Shown: positions 15,641-25,225, counted from the first letter of the stretch. The stretch is 64,000 nucleotides of DNA from Lachnospiraceae bacterium (GCA_900770225.1 CAAGJU010000018.1:7642-71641), one strand, 5' to 3'. Numbers and translations: made by a program. Notes: a model not told the origin generated them from the sequence alone.

Positions 15641-17077
15641 TGTGAGACCCGGTGACAGTGAGGGATTTTTTGGGAACGGAGAAAAGGACACCAGGAGTGT
15701 ACTGATTTTTGCATCAGAAGAGACGCTGGGAAAGCCGGCGTATCTGAATGAGAAGTATTTTCATCCGGATGACTTTGATTACCTCGTCATTGATGAGTTA
15801 CATCATGCGGTTACCCGTGGCTATAGAAACATCATTGATTATTTCCATCCGAAGTTTATGCTCGGTCTGACGGCGACTCCCGAGCGTATGGACGGAAGGG
15901 ATATCTACGAGCTGTGCGACTACAATGTTCCCTATGAGCTGAGCCTGAGAGATGCTATCAACAAGGGATTTCTCTGCCCGTTCCATTATTACGGGATATA
16001 TGATGATACGGACTACTCACAGCTTCGTCTGGTGAGGGGGCGATACACAGAGAAGGATCTGAATGCGAAATATATCGGCAATGTCCGCAGGTACGATCTG
16101 ATCTACGATTATTACACCAAGTATGTATCCAGACGCGCGCTTGGATTCTGCTGCTCGAGACAGCATGCAGAGGATATGGCGCGGGAGTTCAATGCGAGAG
16201 GAATCCCATCGGCAGCGGTTTACAGCGAAGATGATAAGGGACCGAATGCCATGGAACGGGGTGCGGCGATCAGAACGGCCGGAGCGGCGGAAAGAGCGGA
16301 GAGCAGATCAGGACGGGAGATTACCCGGACGGATGCATCGTCGATTTTGACATGCGGCTTATTAATCTGTTTCATCTGATGCAGCAGCGTTCACAGAGTG
16401 TGTCCGAGCGAATCGATGCGGAGGCCGACCGGGTGCGTGATCTGCTGGACCGGATTCCCACGAGAATGAATCTCTTCACAAATATGGATGAAGAAATCTA
16501 CAGCTTCTGTCTCTCTCATACAAAGGATAATCCATTCCGGAATTATCTGGAATACAAGAAAAAACGCGGCTGGATGACGAGTGAAGAAGAACAGATTCTG
16601 GACGATGCCGCCGGAAAGGGATTCCTGAAGCTGATCTCACAGACGGCTATGACAAAGGTCTATAAGATGCCGATCCTGCTGACCTTTTACAACGACGGTC
16701 ACCCGATCATGGCGGTGACGGATGATCAGGTGCTGACACAGTGGAAGCGCTTTTTCAATCAGGGAACGAACTGGAAGGATTTTGATCCGAAGCTGACAAG
16801 AGAAGAGTATCTGAAAATCAGTGATAAGGAACATCTGGAAAAGGCACGCCGTATGCCCATTCACTTTCTGCTGAAATCAGGCGGGGGATTCTTTATCAAG
16901 AAGGAAGGGTATGCACTCGCATTGTGTGATGATCTTGCACCCATGATGACGAATCAGGCATTCATTCATCACTTTGAGGATATCGTGCGTTACCGGATTG
17001 CAGATTACTACAGGCGGAGGTATGTGGATAAGAATGCCGGCAAATTGCTTTTTCGTGTGAAGGAAGCAGAGGAATAA
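15624..17077 (+). pseudogene. Superfamily 2 helicase ruin
   Basis: Two open frames in different phases. 15624-16379 has the DEAD-like motif II (YLVIDELHH), motif III (MLGLTATPERMDG) and FCCSRQHAEDMA (motif IV region); the Walker A motif I and everything before it are missing. 16352-17077, extended upstream in its own frame to about 16250 (CIVDFDMRLINLF), resembles the C-terminal part of the same large helicase family (RMNLFTNMDEEIYSFCL, then KVYKMPILLTFYNDG). Motifs V-VI are lost at the junction. Relatives are about 1000-residue helicases, often with an N-terminal phospholipase D nuclease, found in restriction-like contexts. The link of the second part to the same gene is from memory of the family and less certain. 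Confidence 0.65.
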
Positions 17078-17135
17078 GGCAGTGCGGAGGTTGAGACTTG
17101 TTTCTGAGGATGAACGCAAAGGACGGTGACGAGTA

Positions 17136-17696
17136 GTGGCGGACAACGATGACAGGGTAAAGTTTATCAGCAAGAAGATGTCCTATGCGCTGCGTCATAA
17201 TCCGGACAAGTACGGCATTCACTTGGATGAAGAGGGATTTACTGATCTGAAGAAATTTCTTCATGCCATGAATGCCATGCATCATTTCGATCCGCCGTTG
17301 ACAGAAGACGTCATCCGGTATGTGATGGATCATTCCGACAAGCAGCGGTTTGAGATGACGGGATCAAAAATACGTGCGCTTTACGGCCATTCGGTTCCGG
17401 TAAAGATTCATAAGACTGAGGCGGTCCCGCCGGCTATTCTGTATCACGGCACAGCTCATCGTTTTCTGAAAAGCATTAAGAAGGAAGGTCTTCTTCCAAT
17501 GAGCCGGCAGTATGTTCATCTGTCTGCAGATCAGGAGACGGCACGGCAGGTTGGCCTGCGGCGGGATTCGTATCCGGCGATTCTGCAGGTGGATGCGGTA
17601 TCAGCAAATGCGGATGGTATCCATTTTTATATTGGGAATGACAAGGTGTGGCTCAGTGATTCGATACCACCGGAGTACATCAGCATTCTGGTATAG
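17136..17696 (+). CDS. kptA: RNA 2'-phosphotransferase KptA/Tpt1
   Basis: 186 residues. The N-terminal winged-helix part has the RNA-binding motif SYALRHNPDKYGIHLDEEGF. The C-terminal ADP-ribosyltransferase fold has LYHGTAHRFLKSIKKEGL (NAD-binding His), QYVHLSAD and VWLSDSIPPEYI. Tpt1/KptA moves a 2'-phosphate from RNA to NAD. In bacteria, which lack the tRNA splicing that needs it, the natural role is not established; RNA repair or ADP-ribose capping have been proposed. The start is GTG 17136 with a weak ribosome site. It lies 94 bases before two DUF262 genes on the same strand, suggesting a shared transcript in a defence-like setting. Confidence 0.9.
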   Translation: MADNDDRVKFISKKMSYALRHNPDKYGIHLDEEGFTDLKKFLHAMNAMHHFDPPLTEDVIRYVMDHSDKQRFEMTGSKIRALYGHSVPVKIHKTEAVPPAILYHGTAHRFLKSIKKEGLLPMSRQYVHLSADQETARQVGLRRDSYPAILQVDAVSANADGIHFYIGNDKVWLSDSIPPEYISILV

Positions 17697-17790
17697 AGAA
17701 TATGGAAATTAAGTGGTCGTAACAGCCGGAGAGTACATATACAGAAGATGTATCCGAAACTTACAGAGAATTCCAGGAAAGAATAATTCA

Positions 17791-19371
17791 ATGGCACAGT
17801 CTTTAATACTGGGGATTACGAAAATAGGTGATCTTCTTCTTGACAATAAAATTACAGATATCGGTGACCATAAGGCATTGGATAATATCAGATTAAAAAT
17901 ACCGGAGTATCAGCGTCCCTACAAGTGGTCGGCGAGAAATGTAAACCAGCTGCTTGATGATATTGAAGATGCTATGGCGCGCAATAAGGAAGTGTACCGG
18001 GTAGGCACACTGATCCTGCACCATGATGTGAAAGAAGATACATGGAATATCGTTGACGGTCAGCAGCGGACGATTACGTTTTCTCTGATTCTGAAGTGCC
18101 TTCAGGATCGGGAGATCGATTTTCTGAAGCAGAAGCTCTCGAACAATCCGTATAATGTTCACAATGTTCAGAACAACTTCCGGGCGCTGCAACGACGTTT
18201 CGGAAAACATCCAGAACAGTGGAAATCTGCCGGAGGAATATCGGAAAGTGCGGATGGTACGAAGCAAACAGGAGACAACGGGACTTCGGAACGTGTGGCA
18301 GATGCAGAGAGGGCAAAGAACCTCAATGACCTGGAAAGATATATTGAGACGCAGTGTGAGCTGATCGTTGTGATCACGGAGGACCTGTCGGAAGCATTCC
18401 AGTTTTTTGATTCGCAGAATGCCCGGGGAAAAGCGCTGTACCCGCATGATCTGCTGAAGGCGTATCATCTGCGCGAAATGGAAAATCTGAATTCAGAGGA
18501 AACAGAGCAGATCGTCAGAAGATGGGAGAATCTTGACCAGAAGGACCTTGCGGCCCTGTTCAACGGTTATCTGTATCGTCTGAAATGCTGGATCCATGGG
18601 AATTATGCCGGCGAACTGAATGAGCAGAATATTGACATGTTCAAGGGACTGACGGCGAAGGACCGATATCCGTACGCTCAGTATTACAAGAGTGCTTTTG
18701 CATATGCGGATCATCTGAATCATTCCAGCGTTCCACTTGTGACAGGACTTCAGCCGATGACGCCGTTTCAGATCGACGCACCCATTATCGCTGGAAAGCC
18801 GTTCTTTGAATACGCGGAGCATTATTTTTCCATACTGAAGGATATTCAGGATAATGATCGCTATGAAGGATACCTGATCAACGATAATGAAATCATAAAG
18901 ACGCTTGATCTTCGGAAATATAAGAATGGCGTAGGCAACAGGGTAACGAGGCTGATGCTCGACACTGCGATTCTGCTGTATGCGGATCGATTTTGTCCCG
19001 GGCACCCTTCGCGGGAGGATCTGGATTATCTGGATGAGTTTGTGCGGTATGCTTTTGCCTGGGCGTATTCCATGCGTGCTCAGTATTACAACGTCGGGTG
19101 GCTGGTGGCGCAGAACTACATCATGGGAACGTCGAAAAAGGACGGGATTATTAACAGCTTCAACCTCTACAAGGTGATTGCGGACGCGGATTCACCGGAG
19201 GCATTGCGCAACCGGCTGGCGGATCTGATCATGCCCATCGACCGTGGCAATGTCCGCGTGCGCAGGAGAGAACAAATAGACGCCTGCGAGCAGGGCGTAT
19301 ATCAGAATTACCTTCATTACTTTAAACATTACGGCTTTGGTGATTTTGGGGATGATCAGTATGTCGGTTAA
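17791..19371 (+). CDS. DUF262 protein, GmrS-like, without nuclease domain
   Basis: 526 residues. The ParB-like DUF262 nucleotide-binding motifs are IPEYQRPYKW (37-46), DGQQRT (89-94) and FFDSQNARGKALYPHDLLKA, the family's third motif. The DUF1524-type His-Asn nuclease motif is not seen in the C-terminal half. DUF262 is the NTPase part of GmrSD-type modification-dependent (type IV) restriction and of RloF-like anticodon-system partners. ATG 17791 is chosen with AGGAAAG upstream; the frame is open to 17713. It overlaps the next DUF262 gene by 11 bases, so the two products are made together. Confidence 0.8.
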   Translation: MAQSLILGITKIGDLLLDNKITDIGDHKALDNIRLKIPEYQRPYKWSARNVNQLLDDIEDAMARNKEVYRVGTLILHHDVKEDTWNIVDGQQRTITFSLILKCLQDREIDFLKQKLSNNPYNVHNVQNNFRALQRRFGKHPEQWKSAGGISESADGTKQTGDNGTSERVADAERAKNLNDLERYIETQCELIVVITEDLSEAFQFFDSQNARGKALYPHDLLKAYHLREMENLNSEETEQIVRRWENLDQKDLAALFNGYLYRLKCWIHGNYAGELNEQNIDMFKGLTAKDRYPYAQYYKSAFAYADHLNHSSVPLVTGLQPMTPFQIDAPIIAGKPFFEYAEHYFSILKDIQDNDRYEGYLINDNEIIKTLDLRKYKNGVGNRVTRLMLDTAILLYADRFCPGHPSREDLDYLDEFVRYAFAWAYSMRAQYYNVGWLVAQNYIMGTSKKDGIINSFNLYKVIADADSPEALRNRLADLIMPIDRGNVRVRRREQIDACEQGVYQNYLHYFKHYGFGDFGDDQYVG

Positions 19372-21529
19372 TCATCGGATTCTGCAGGAAACGTCTATAG
19401 ACAGTCTTTTTATCAGCGGGGACAGGTGTACATATGAGATTCCGGTCTATCAGCGGAACTACGCATGGGAAGATGAAGAAATCAGGGCACTGATCCAGGA
19501 TGTGTATGACGCCTTCCGCAAAAAGGCAGACGTGTATTATATCGGAACGCTTGTTACCTATAACCGCGGGGACCAGCGGTATGAGATCATTGATGGTCAG
19601 CAGCGGCTGACGACGCTGCGACTGATCCTCGGCGTGCTGGCAGTGCCCGTGACCAACAGGCTCACGTATACCGCGCGAAAAAAATCGGCGGAGACGATCC
19701 GCGCGATTGATGCTATGAGTACGGATGAGTTGGATCTGAAATCTGCCATCAGCAGAATACCGGATTTTGACAGCCTGGATGAATCGGACCATGGAATAGT
19801 GAATGGATATAAGTGCGCGAGGCTTGCCATCAGCGATATACCGGAATCGGAGCTCACGGTATACCGGGATTATTTCCTGCATCAGGTGAGGATTGTCCGT
19901 TACACCGTGCCAAGGGACATCGACCTGAATCAGTATTTCGAGGTGATGAATTCCCGCGGTGAACAGCTGGAGATGCATGAGATCGTCAAAGCAAGTATGA
20001 TGCAGCGTCTAGCCAATGATGAAGAACGCAGGATATTTAACCTTATATGGGAAGCCTGCAGCAATATGAATGTCTATGTCCAGCAGAGCCTTGAGGAAAT
20101 CAGTCGGGAGGACATTTTCGGCAGGACCGGAGGTGATTTTCTTCCACGCAGTTTTCAGGATATATGCCGGATTTATGAGACGAAGAAAGAAGAAAGCACG
20201 AGCGAACCGGTATCCATTCTGGATATACTTTCCGATACAACGGAAAATCCGGAGAAACAGCAGAGGCTGAAAAAGCTGAAAGAGTTTGATGCCCGTTCGG
20301 AAACGCAGGATACCTTTCAGCCGGTCATTGACTTCCCGAACTTTCTTCTGATCGTGCTGAAAATCACGCGGATGACGGAGAATGATTTTGTTCCGGGGGA
20401 TTTTCAGCTTGATGACAAGGAACTCCTGCATGAGTTTCATGCGAAAACGATCGACGTCAGGCAGTTTGCTTTTAATCTGCTGAAGGCACGGTTCTTCCTG
20501 GATAATTATATGGTGCACCACGACAACGAGGAGGATACGCTGGAGAACAATCCCTGGAAGCTGCAGGGGCGATGGTATAACCGTGACACAAAGCACTGGG
20601 AACTGAAAAACCTGCTCGGCAAAGGCAACAAAGACGACGGAGAGGATGACCATGAAAAAGAACAGGCGGAGCTGGTTCATCTGCTGTCGATGTTTGAGGT
20701 TTCCTTCGTGCCGAAACAGAGGAAAAATTACCTGTTCTACTGCCTGTTGTATCTGATGCAGGATGGCAGCGGAAGACCGGATGCCGAAAAGTACAGGAGC
20801 TTTGTGGAGCGGCTGGCGGATTCGTACTTCCAGAACGTTTACCTGGACAAGAGCAGGCTGAACCAGAAGAATACGCCACTGCCTAACAGCTTCGACTCTG
20901 TTATTCTTGAGGAAAGAAAGCTTGCCCATGAGCTGACGGATGAGCATTCATCTATAGTGAAGAAATGTGCGGCCACATTTGATGCCATATACGGAGACGG
21001 ACAGAAGGAATCAGACGGTGTACCGCTGTTTGTCTTCAATTACATGGACTTCCGGATCTGGAAATATTACGCAGATACACTGCGCGGAGAATCCATCAAA
21101 AAGGAAAGCCCGGAAAGAAAAGCCTTCTTTGCACAACTGGGCTGCAACGATTTTGGACTGGATATCTTCAACCAGTTCTATTTTTCCAGGACCAGGAGAA
21201 GTCTCGAGCATTTTTATCCGCAGGCAAATGTCGGAGATGGCTTGACGGCGCCGACGGAAGATCAGATCAACTGCTTTGGAAATTATGCGATGATCGGCAG
21301 TGAGGTGAACAGCGCCGCATCCAACTGGAGCCCCAAGACCAAGCTGGATACTTATCTGGATCCTTCGGGAAAAATCAGCAGGATCAGTGTCGCATCGCTC
21401 AAGTTTACAATCATGCTGCAGATGTGCCGGGACCGGGACAGGAACGGATGTCCGGCTGATCAGTGCTGGACGTTTGAACAGATGAAGGAGCATCAGAAAT
21501 GCATGGTAAGGCTTCTGTCGGATGAATGA
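19361..21529 (+). CDS. DUF262-DUF1524 protein, GmrSD-like
   Basis: 722 residues. It has N-terminal DUF262 motifs IPVYQRNYAW (27-36) and DGQQRLTTL (78-86), and FEVMNSRGEQLEMHEIVKA as third motif. The C-terminal nuclease-like motif is SLEHFYPQ (near residue 615) followed by CFGNYAMIGSEVNSAASNW and a Lys. This is the His...Asn...Asn...Lys arrangement of DUF1524 HNH nucleases. GmrSD proteins cut DNA with glucosylated hydroxymethylcytosine, using NTP. Here a full GmrSD-like protein is paired with a second DUF262 protein lacking the nuclease. The start overlaps the upstream gene; GGGGATGATCAGT precedes ATG 19361. Confidence 0.8.
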   Translation: MSVNHRILQETSIDSLFISGDRCTYEIPVYQRNYAWEDEEIRALIQDVYDAFRKKADVYYIGTLVTYNRGDQRYEIIDGQQRLTTLRLILGVLAVPVTNRLTYTARKKSAETIRAIDAMSTDELDLKSAISRIPDFDSLDESDHGIVNGYKCARLAISDIPESELTVYRDYFLHQVRIVRYTVPRDIDLNQYFEVMNSRGEQLEMHEIVKASMMQRLANDEERRIFNLIWEACSNMNVYVQQSLEEISREDIFGRTGGDFLPRSFQDICRIYETKKEESTSEPVSILDILSDTTENPEKQQRLKKLKEFDARSETQDTFQPVIDFPNFLLIVLKITRMTENDFVPGDFQLDDKELLHEFHAKTIDVRQFAFNLLKARFFLDNYMVHHDNEEDTLENNPWKLQGRWYNRDTKHWELKNLLGKGNKDDGEDDHEKEQAELVHLLSMFEVSFVPKQRKNYLFYCLLYLMQDGSGRPDAEKYRSFVERLADSYFQNVYLDKSRLNQKNTPLPNSFDSVILEERKLAHELTDEHSSIVKKCAATFDAIYGDGQKESDGVPLFVFNYMDFRIWKYYADTLRGESIKKESPERKAFFAQLGCNDFGLDIFNQFYFSRTRRSLEHFYPQANVGDGLTAPTEDQINCFGNYAMIGSEVNSAASNWSPKTKLDTYLDPSGKISRISVASLKFTIMLQMCRDRDRNGCPADQCWTFEQMKEHQKCMVRLLSDE

Positions 21530-21646
21530 AGGCGTTATCGGAAGAATCTGAGGTGCTTATATAATCATAAGTGCGGAAGAAAAGACTGCTGGATTAGCCG
21601 CATGGAGTATGAACGGATGATCGCGTGAAGACTATCGGAGAATGTG

Positions 21647-22430
21647 ATGAAGAATCAGTATGTAGCAGATATTGGAGATTACGGAAAGTATGGACTTCTT
21701 CGCTTTCTGGCGAGGAAGGGCATCAAAGTTGGTGTTAACTGGTACCTTACACCGGATGATTCAGAATGAAGGCCTGATCCCTGCGTGTTATTATGCAGAA
21801 CCGGTTCCATGCTCCGGGCAGGATACGCGAGCAAGAGAAATTAACAGAATCCTTTGGTTTAATAACTCTACGTTATTGTTGCAGGATGCCGAGCTGATTT
21901 TTGCGGATCCGGATAATGGAAACACGATGATCAAAAAGACTGGATCAAAAGGCACGGAGAAATATACACTTCCTCAGGAACTGGAAAAATATTATACAAG
22001 TGGACATAACGTTGTTTATTATTGCTCAAAGGGCAGGCGTAAATGGGATGCATGGGAAAATACAAAGACAGAAATGCAGTCAGTTCTTACGGATTGTTCC
22101 ATTTACGCCATTACCTTCCATTAGGGAACCCAGCGCACGTATATATTTCTGATTCATCCGAAGGATTTTAAGCGGTACATGAGAATTCTGAGCGAATTCC
22201 TGAGGTCATCCTGGGAAGGGGCATTTACCGTTGAGTATATTAACGGCATTGATCCGGCAGACACCGTCGTATCCAATGAACTCGTCATTCCGCTAAGGGA
22301 CGTAAGAAATGTCTCTCTGAGTATGACAGCCGACGGATGGGTAAAGATCACTTCGCCGAATGGGACAATCATAAAAGAGAAACCTGACGATTTTGTCAGA
22401 TCATTTTTGAGTGGATCCTTATTATGGTGA
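21647..22430 (+). pseudogene. Conserved hypothetical gene, frameshifted and nonsense-interrupted
   Basis: Three pieces of one protein. 21647-21767 reads MKNQYVADIGDYGKYGLLRF and VGVNWYLTPDDSE. A different frame then gives MIQNEGLIPACYY, RILWFNNSTLLLQDAELIFA, DPDNG and VVYYCSKGRRKWDAWE. TAG at 22122-22124 stands where relatives have a residue before GTQRTYIFLIHPKDFKRYM. The product belongs to a widespread uncharacterised family that often lies among defence genes; its DPDNG and YYCxKGRR motifs suggest an enzyme, but no activity is known to me. An internal deletion accompanies the frameshift near 21750. Confidence 0.65.
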
Positions 22431-22495
22431 TCTTCTCTACTAGGCGATTGCTGATATGATGTTTACGTAATGAAATGTGAATACGGAGATGAGTT

Positions 22496-22684
22496 ATGAT
22501 AAAGAAGGATAATCCATATCCGGATGACCTGACAGACAGGCAGATTTACAATACGCCGATCGGTCCGGTCTGCATGTCCAGAAGAGAATATGAGGATTAC
22601 CAGGATCAGAAGGCGATGCGGATGTCGGAACCGGGAGAGAGTGAAGATGAAGAGGATAAAGATAACGGTCATCAGGCAGGCTGA
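22496..22684 (+). CDS. Small acidic hypothetical protein
   Basis: 62 residues with a polar N-terminal half (DRQIYNTPIGPVCMSRREYE) and an acidic tail (GESEDEEDKDNG). No family is recognised. GGAG lies 9 bases before the ATG. It overlaps the TIGR04076 gene by 38 bases in another frame. The acidic tail resembles a fragment encoded at 26134-26250, which suggests a small paralogous family here. Confidence 0.45.
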   Translation: MIKKDNPYPDDLTDRQIYNTPIGPVCMSRREYEDYQDQKAMRMSEPGESEDEEDKDNGHQAG

Positions 22685-22982
22685 TTATAAGAATTTGTCA
22701 GCTGAATATGAAAATCCTATGGAACACCCGTGTGACGTAAAAGTGGGACAGATATTTTTCTCGGAAGGACTGAAAAAGCCGGAGGGCTTATGCGACAGCG
22801 CTTGGGAGACGATGCTTCCGTTTGCGATGACACTGGCGTATGGAGGCACGGATATTTATAACGGGTGGATGAAGAATAAGAACACTGCGATGATATCCTG
22901 TAATGATGGATTCAGACCGGTTAGCTTTTATCTGGAAGCACTTGATGAGGAGACAGATGACAATCAGAGCAGGGACAATTGA
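22647..22982 (+). CDS. TIGR04076 family protein
   Basis: 111 residues beginning MKRIKITVIRQADYKNLSAE, with a central CDVKVGQIFF, a CDSAWETMLPFAMTLAYGG segment and MISCNDGFRPVSFYLEAL at the end. This is the layout of TIGR04076, a small family common in anaerobes and without known function. ATG 22647 follows GGGAGAG. Two conserved Cys (near 30 and 50) and one before the C terminus could bind metal, as is suspected for the family. Confidence 0.75.
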   Translation: MKRIKITVIRQADYKNLSAEYENPMEHPCDVKVGQIFFSEGLKKPEGLCDSAWETMLPFAMTLAYGGTDIYNGWMKNKNTAMISCNDGFRPVSFYLEALDEETDDNQSRDN

Positions 22983-23059
22983 TTTTTTGGCAAATGTCCG
23001 GATGTAAGGAAAATCAGTTAAAGGAACAGCGGGAAATTTCTGTGATCGGAGGAAGATAA

Positions 23060-23560
23060 ATGAGCAGCAGTATTTATCATCGAATCAGCGTTAGAAAATT
23101 TGAAGACAAACCAGTGGAAAAAGATCTGATCCTTGACATTCTTCGTGCAGGGATGCAGGCGCCGAGCGCATGCAATCAGCAGCTATGGGAGTTCTATGTC
23201 GTGACCGACCGCGAGAAGATCAGAGCTTTGTCCAAGGCGAGCCCATATGCCGGTTGTGCTGCAGGGGCAGCGGCTGTGATTGTTCCTGCTTATCGGAAAG
23301 AAGGGCTTGTTTGTCCGGAATTTGCGGAGATCGATCTTTCCATTGCGCAGGAGAACATCTGGCTGAGGACGGATGAACTTGGCCTCGGTGGCGTATGGCT
23401 GGCGATTGCTCCTGAGAAGGACAGAATGGAAAATGTCCGGAAAATTCTGGCACTTCCGGAGAATGTCGAGGCATTTTCGCTTTTTCCGCTTGGCTATCCG
23501 GCTGAATCACATCCGCAGCAGGATCGATTTCACGAAGATCGTATTCACTGGGTGGAATAA
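23060..23560 (+). CDS. Nitroreductase family protein
   Basis: 166 residues. FMN-binding features are RISVRKFEDKPVEKDLI at the N terminus, MQAPSACNQQLWEF and the C-terminal LGLGGVWLAIAPEKDR with FPLGYPAE. Family members reduce nitro groups, quinones or flavins with NAD(P)H as dimers. The family commonly has Pro where this copy has Leu in NQQLWEF; the partial copy at 25925 keeps NQQPWEF. GGAGG lies 8 bases before the ATG. No operon partner. Confidence 0.9.
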   Translation: MSSSIYHRISVRKFEDKPVEKDLILDILRAGMQAPSACNQQLWEFYVVTDREKIRALSKASPYAGCAAGAAAVIVPAYRKEGLVCPEFAEIDLSIAQENIWLRTDELGLGGVWLAIAPEKDRMENVRKILALPENVEAFSLFPLGYPAESHPQQDRFHEDRIHWVE

Positions 23561-23612
23561 TGTTTTGGTGAAACTTCACTGAAACGGAAAATTTCATGAG
23601 GAGGACTAGTTT

Positions 23613-23819
23613 ATGTGTGGATTTCCCAAGGACCCTACAGGTGGATTATTCGATTTCAATAAGGACGGAAAGCTTGATGCGGCTGAGTACACGATGATGA
23701 ACGATGTTATCTATCATGACGATAATGATGATGGTGATTCGGATGACAGCATCTTCGGCGATACAGGTGATGCAGATGACGAAGAAGATGCTGACGAAGA
23801 GGATGACGATTCATTCTAA
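23613..23819 (+). CDS. Small acidic protein with an EF-hand-like loop
   Basis: 68 residues. The N-terminal half contains DFNKDGKLDAAEY, a canonical 12-residue EF-hand calcium loop (Asp-x-Asn-x-Asp-Gly-x-Leu-Asp-x-x-Glu). The C-terminal half is almost only Asp, Glu, Gly and Ser. No signal peptide is visible. AGGAGG lies 13 bases before ATG. A calcium-binding or buffering role is suggested only by the loop. It resembles no characterised family I can name. Confidence 0.7.
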   Translation: MCGFPKDPTGGLFDFNKDGKLDAAEYTMMNDVIYHDDNDDGDSDDSIFGDTGDADDEEDADEEDDDSF

Positions 23820-23906
23820 ACGGTAACTACATAGAAGTCATGGGCTGGCTTGCTGATATGAAAAAAGTCAATTTACGGCAGAGAAATGAGGAGGCGGATC
23901 GCAGAG

Positions 23907-24809
23907 ATGAGCAAGAACGCCAGTTCAAATCGTAAGAAAATCCTGCTGTGGCTGCTTATTCCTGCAGCAATCGCTGCATGCATCGCCGGGTTTATTTTTT
24001 TCAAACAGACGCATACGATTGACCTGAATCAATATCTGACGATCGGCTATGAGGACTATAACGGATATGCGGAGCCGGTGATGGTTCTGGATGAAAAAGC
24101 GCTTGAACGTGATTATGGCGACAAAATGCATGATCCGCCGGAAAGCCTGTGGAAGAATTCGGATACAAAAGGCGTCAGCGACAGAGTGGCGTCCTTCTGT
24201 GACAGGTATAAGGATATTCCCTATGGCGGCTATGTATACGCAGATTGTGATGTGAAAAACGGCAACATTGTGCATTACCGTGGTACCGACCGGATGTCGT
24301 ATGATGAATATTTTGGCTGCTGGGTGAAATCGGAAAGCTTTGACATAGCAGCAAAGGGTATCAAAAGCCTCGATGATGCGGATCCTTTTTAGGGGCTGAA
24401 GATTGAAACCACGGGCGGAAATTCCGAGGCTGTGGCAGAAGTGAATACGAACCTGATGAAGAGCCCGTTCTGCTACATCGATTTTCAGCTGAGTAAGAGC
24501 ACGTATCTTTCCAATGGCGACATGATCAGTGTGACCATTCCGGAGAGTGATCTGAAATGGCTGGCCAGTGAAAATGACGGATATAAGCCGAAAAAGACCT
24601 CCCAGAAGTTTAAGGCGGAAGAGGAAGAGGCTGCTTCCGGGGGCAGCCATTTTTCACACAGCGGCACCGGAAGTAATGCGGACAGCAGCGGAAGCTCCTA
24701 TGATGACGATGTCGATCCGGATGATCCCGACTATGAAGAGGGCGACGAGAATTTCGACGAGTACGATGACATCGAGTATTACGATGATGACTGGGAAGGG
24801 GACTATTGA
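23907..24809 (+). pseudogene. Membrane-anchored hypothetical protein split by an amber codon
   Basis: A single frame runs from ATG 23907 to TGA at 24807-24809 but contains TAG at 24390-24392, after DDADPF. Upstream are a basic N terminus, one membrane helix (ILLWLLIPAAIAACIAGFIFF) and an extracellular domain with IDLNQYLTIGYEDYNGYAEP. Downstream the same domain type continues (YIDFQLSKSTYLSNGDMISV) and ends in an acidic, Ser/Gly-rich tail. The two halves look like the paired beta domains of clostridial zinc-ribbon/DUF surface proteins, so the stop interrupts one gene. Mutation is the simplest reading; amber readthrough is not excluded. AGGAGG lies 12 bases before ATG. Confidence 0.65.
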
Positions 24810-24834
24810 GGCTGCGGGCGGTATTTGCAATAAG

Positions 24835-25191
24835 ATGATCTTTATCACAAAGATATTATCTGTGCTGGTGGCACTGGAATTTCTCTACATCTTTTACCTT
24901 GAGACGATCGCAACGACTTCTGACAAGACGTCGAAAGTATTCGGTATGACGACGGATGAGCTGGAACAGAAGAATGTGAAGGTGCTGTTCAAGAATCAGG
25001 GCGTTTATAACGGACTGCTCTCGGTGCTGATTTTGCTGGCGGTATTTGCTTTTGCCAGTAAGGTGGCAGTGATCTGTCTGATGGCTTATATTGTGGCGGT
25101 GGCGCTTTACGGAAGCTTTACCAGCAATCCGAAGATCATCCTGATGCAGGGCGGGCTGGCGGTTCTGACGCTGATTTCCTGCATTTTCTGA
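24835..25191 (+). CDS. DUF1304 membrane protein
   Basis: 118 residues with four membrane helices. It has the DUF1304 pattern FITKILSVLVALEFLYIFYL, a polar loop with KVFGMTTDELEQKNVKVLFK and NQGVYNGLLSVLIL. The function is unknown. The ribosome site is weak and the start lies 25 bases after the stop of the preceding acidic protein, so coupled expression is likely. Confidence 0.8.
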   Translation: MIFITKILSVLVALEFLYIFYLETIATTSDKTSKVFGMTTDELEQKNVKVLFKNQGVYNGLLSVLILLAVFAFASKVAVICLMAYIVAVALYGSFTSNPKIILMQGGLAVLTLISCIF

Positions 25192-25225
25192 TTGAGAGAT
25201 CTTTGCTGTAGCTGGTACTTAATGA

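Noticed and set aside
20009..20947. Minus-strand open frame of 312 codons
   Set aside because: It is antisense to the DUF262-DUF1524 gene and has no domain.
24390..24392. TAG as pyrrolysine codon
   Set aside because: No pyl genes or methylamine methyltransferase are seen, and the protein is not of such a family. Nonsense mutation is simpler.
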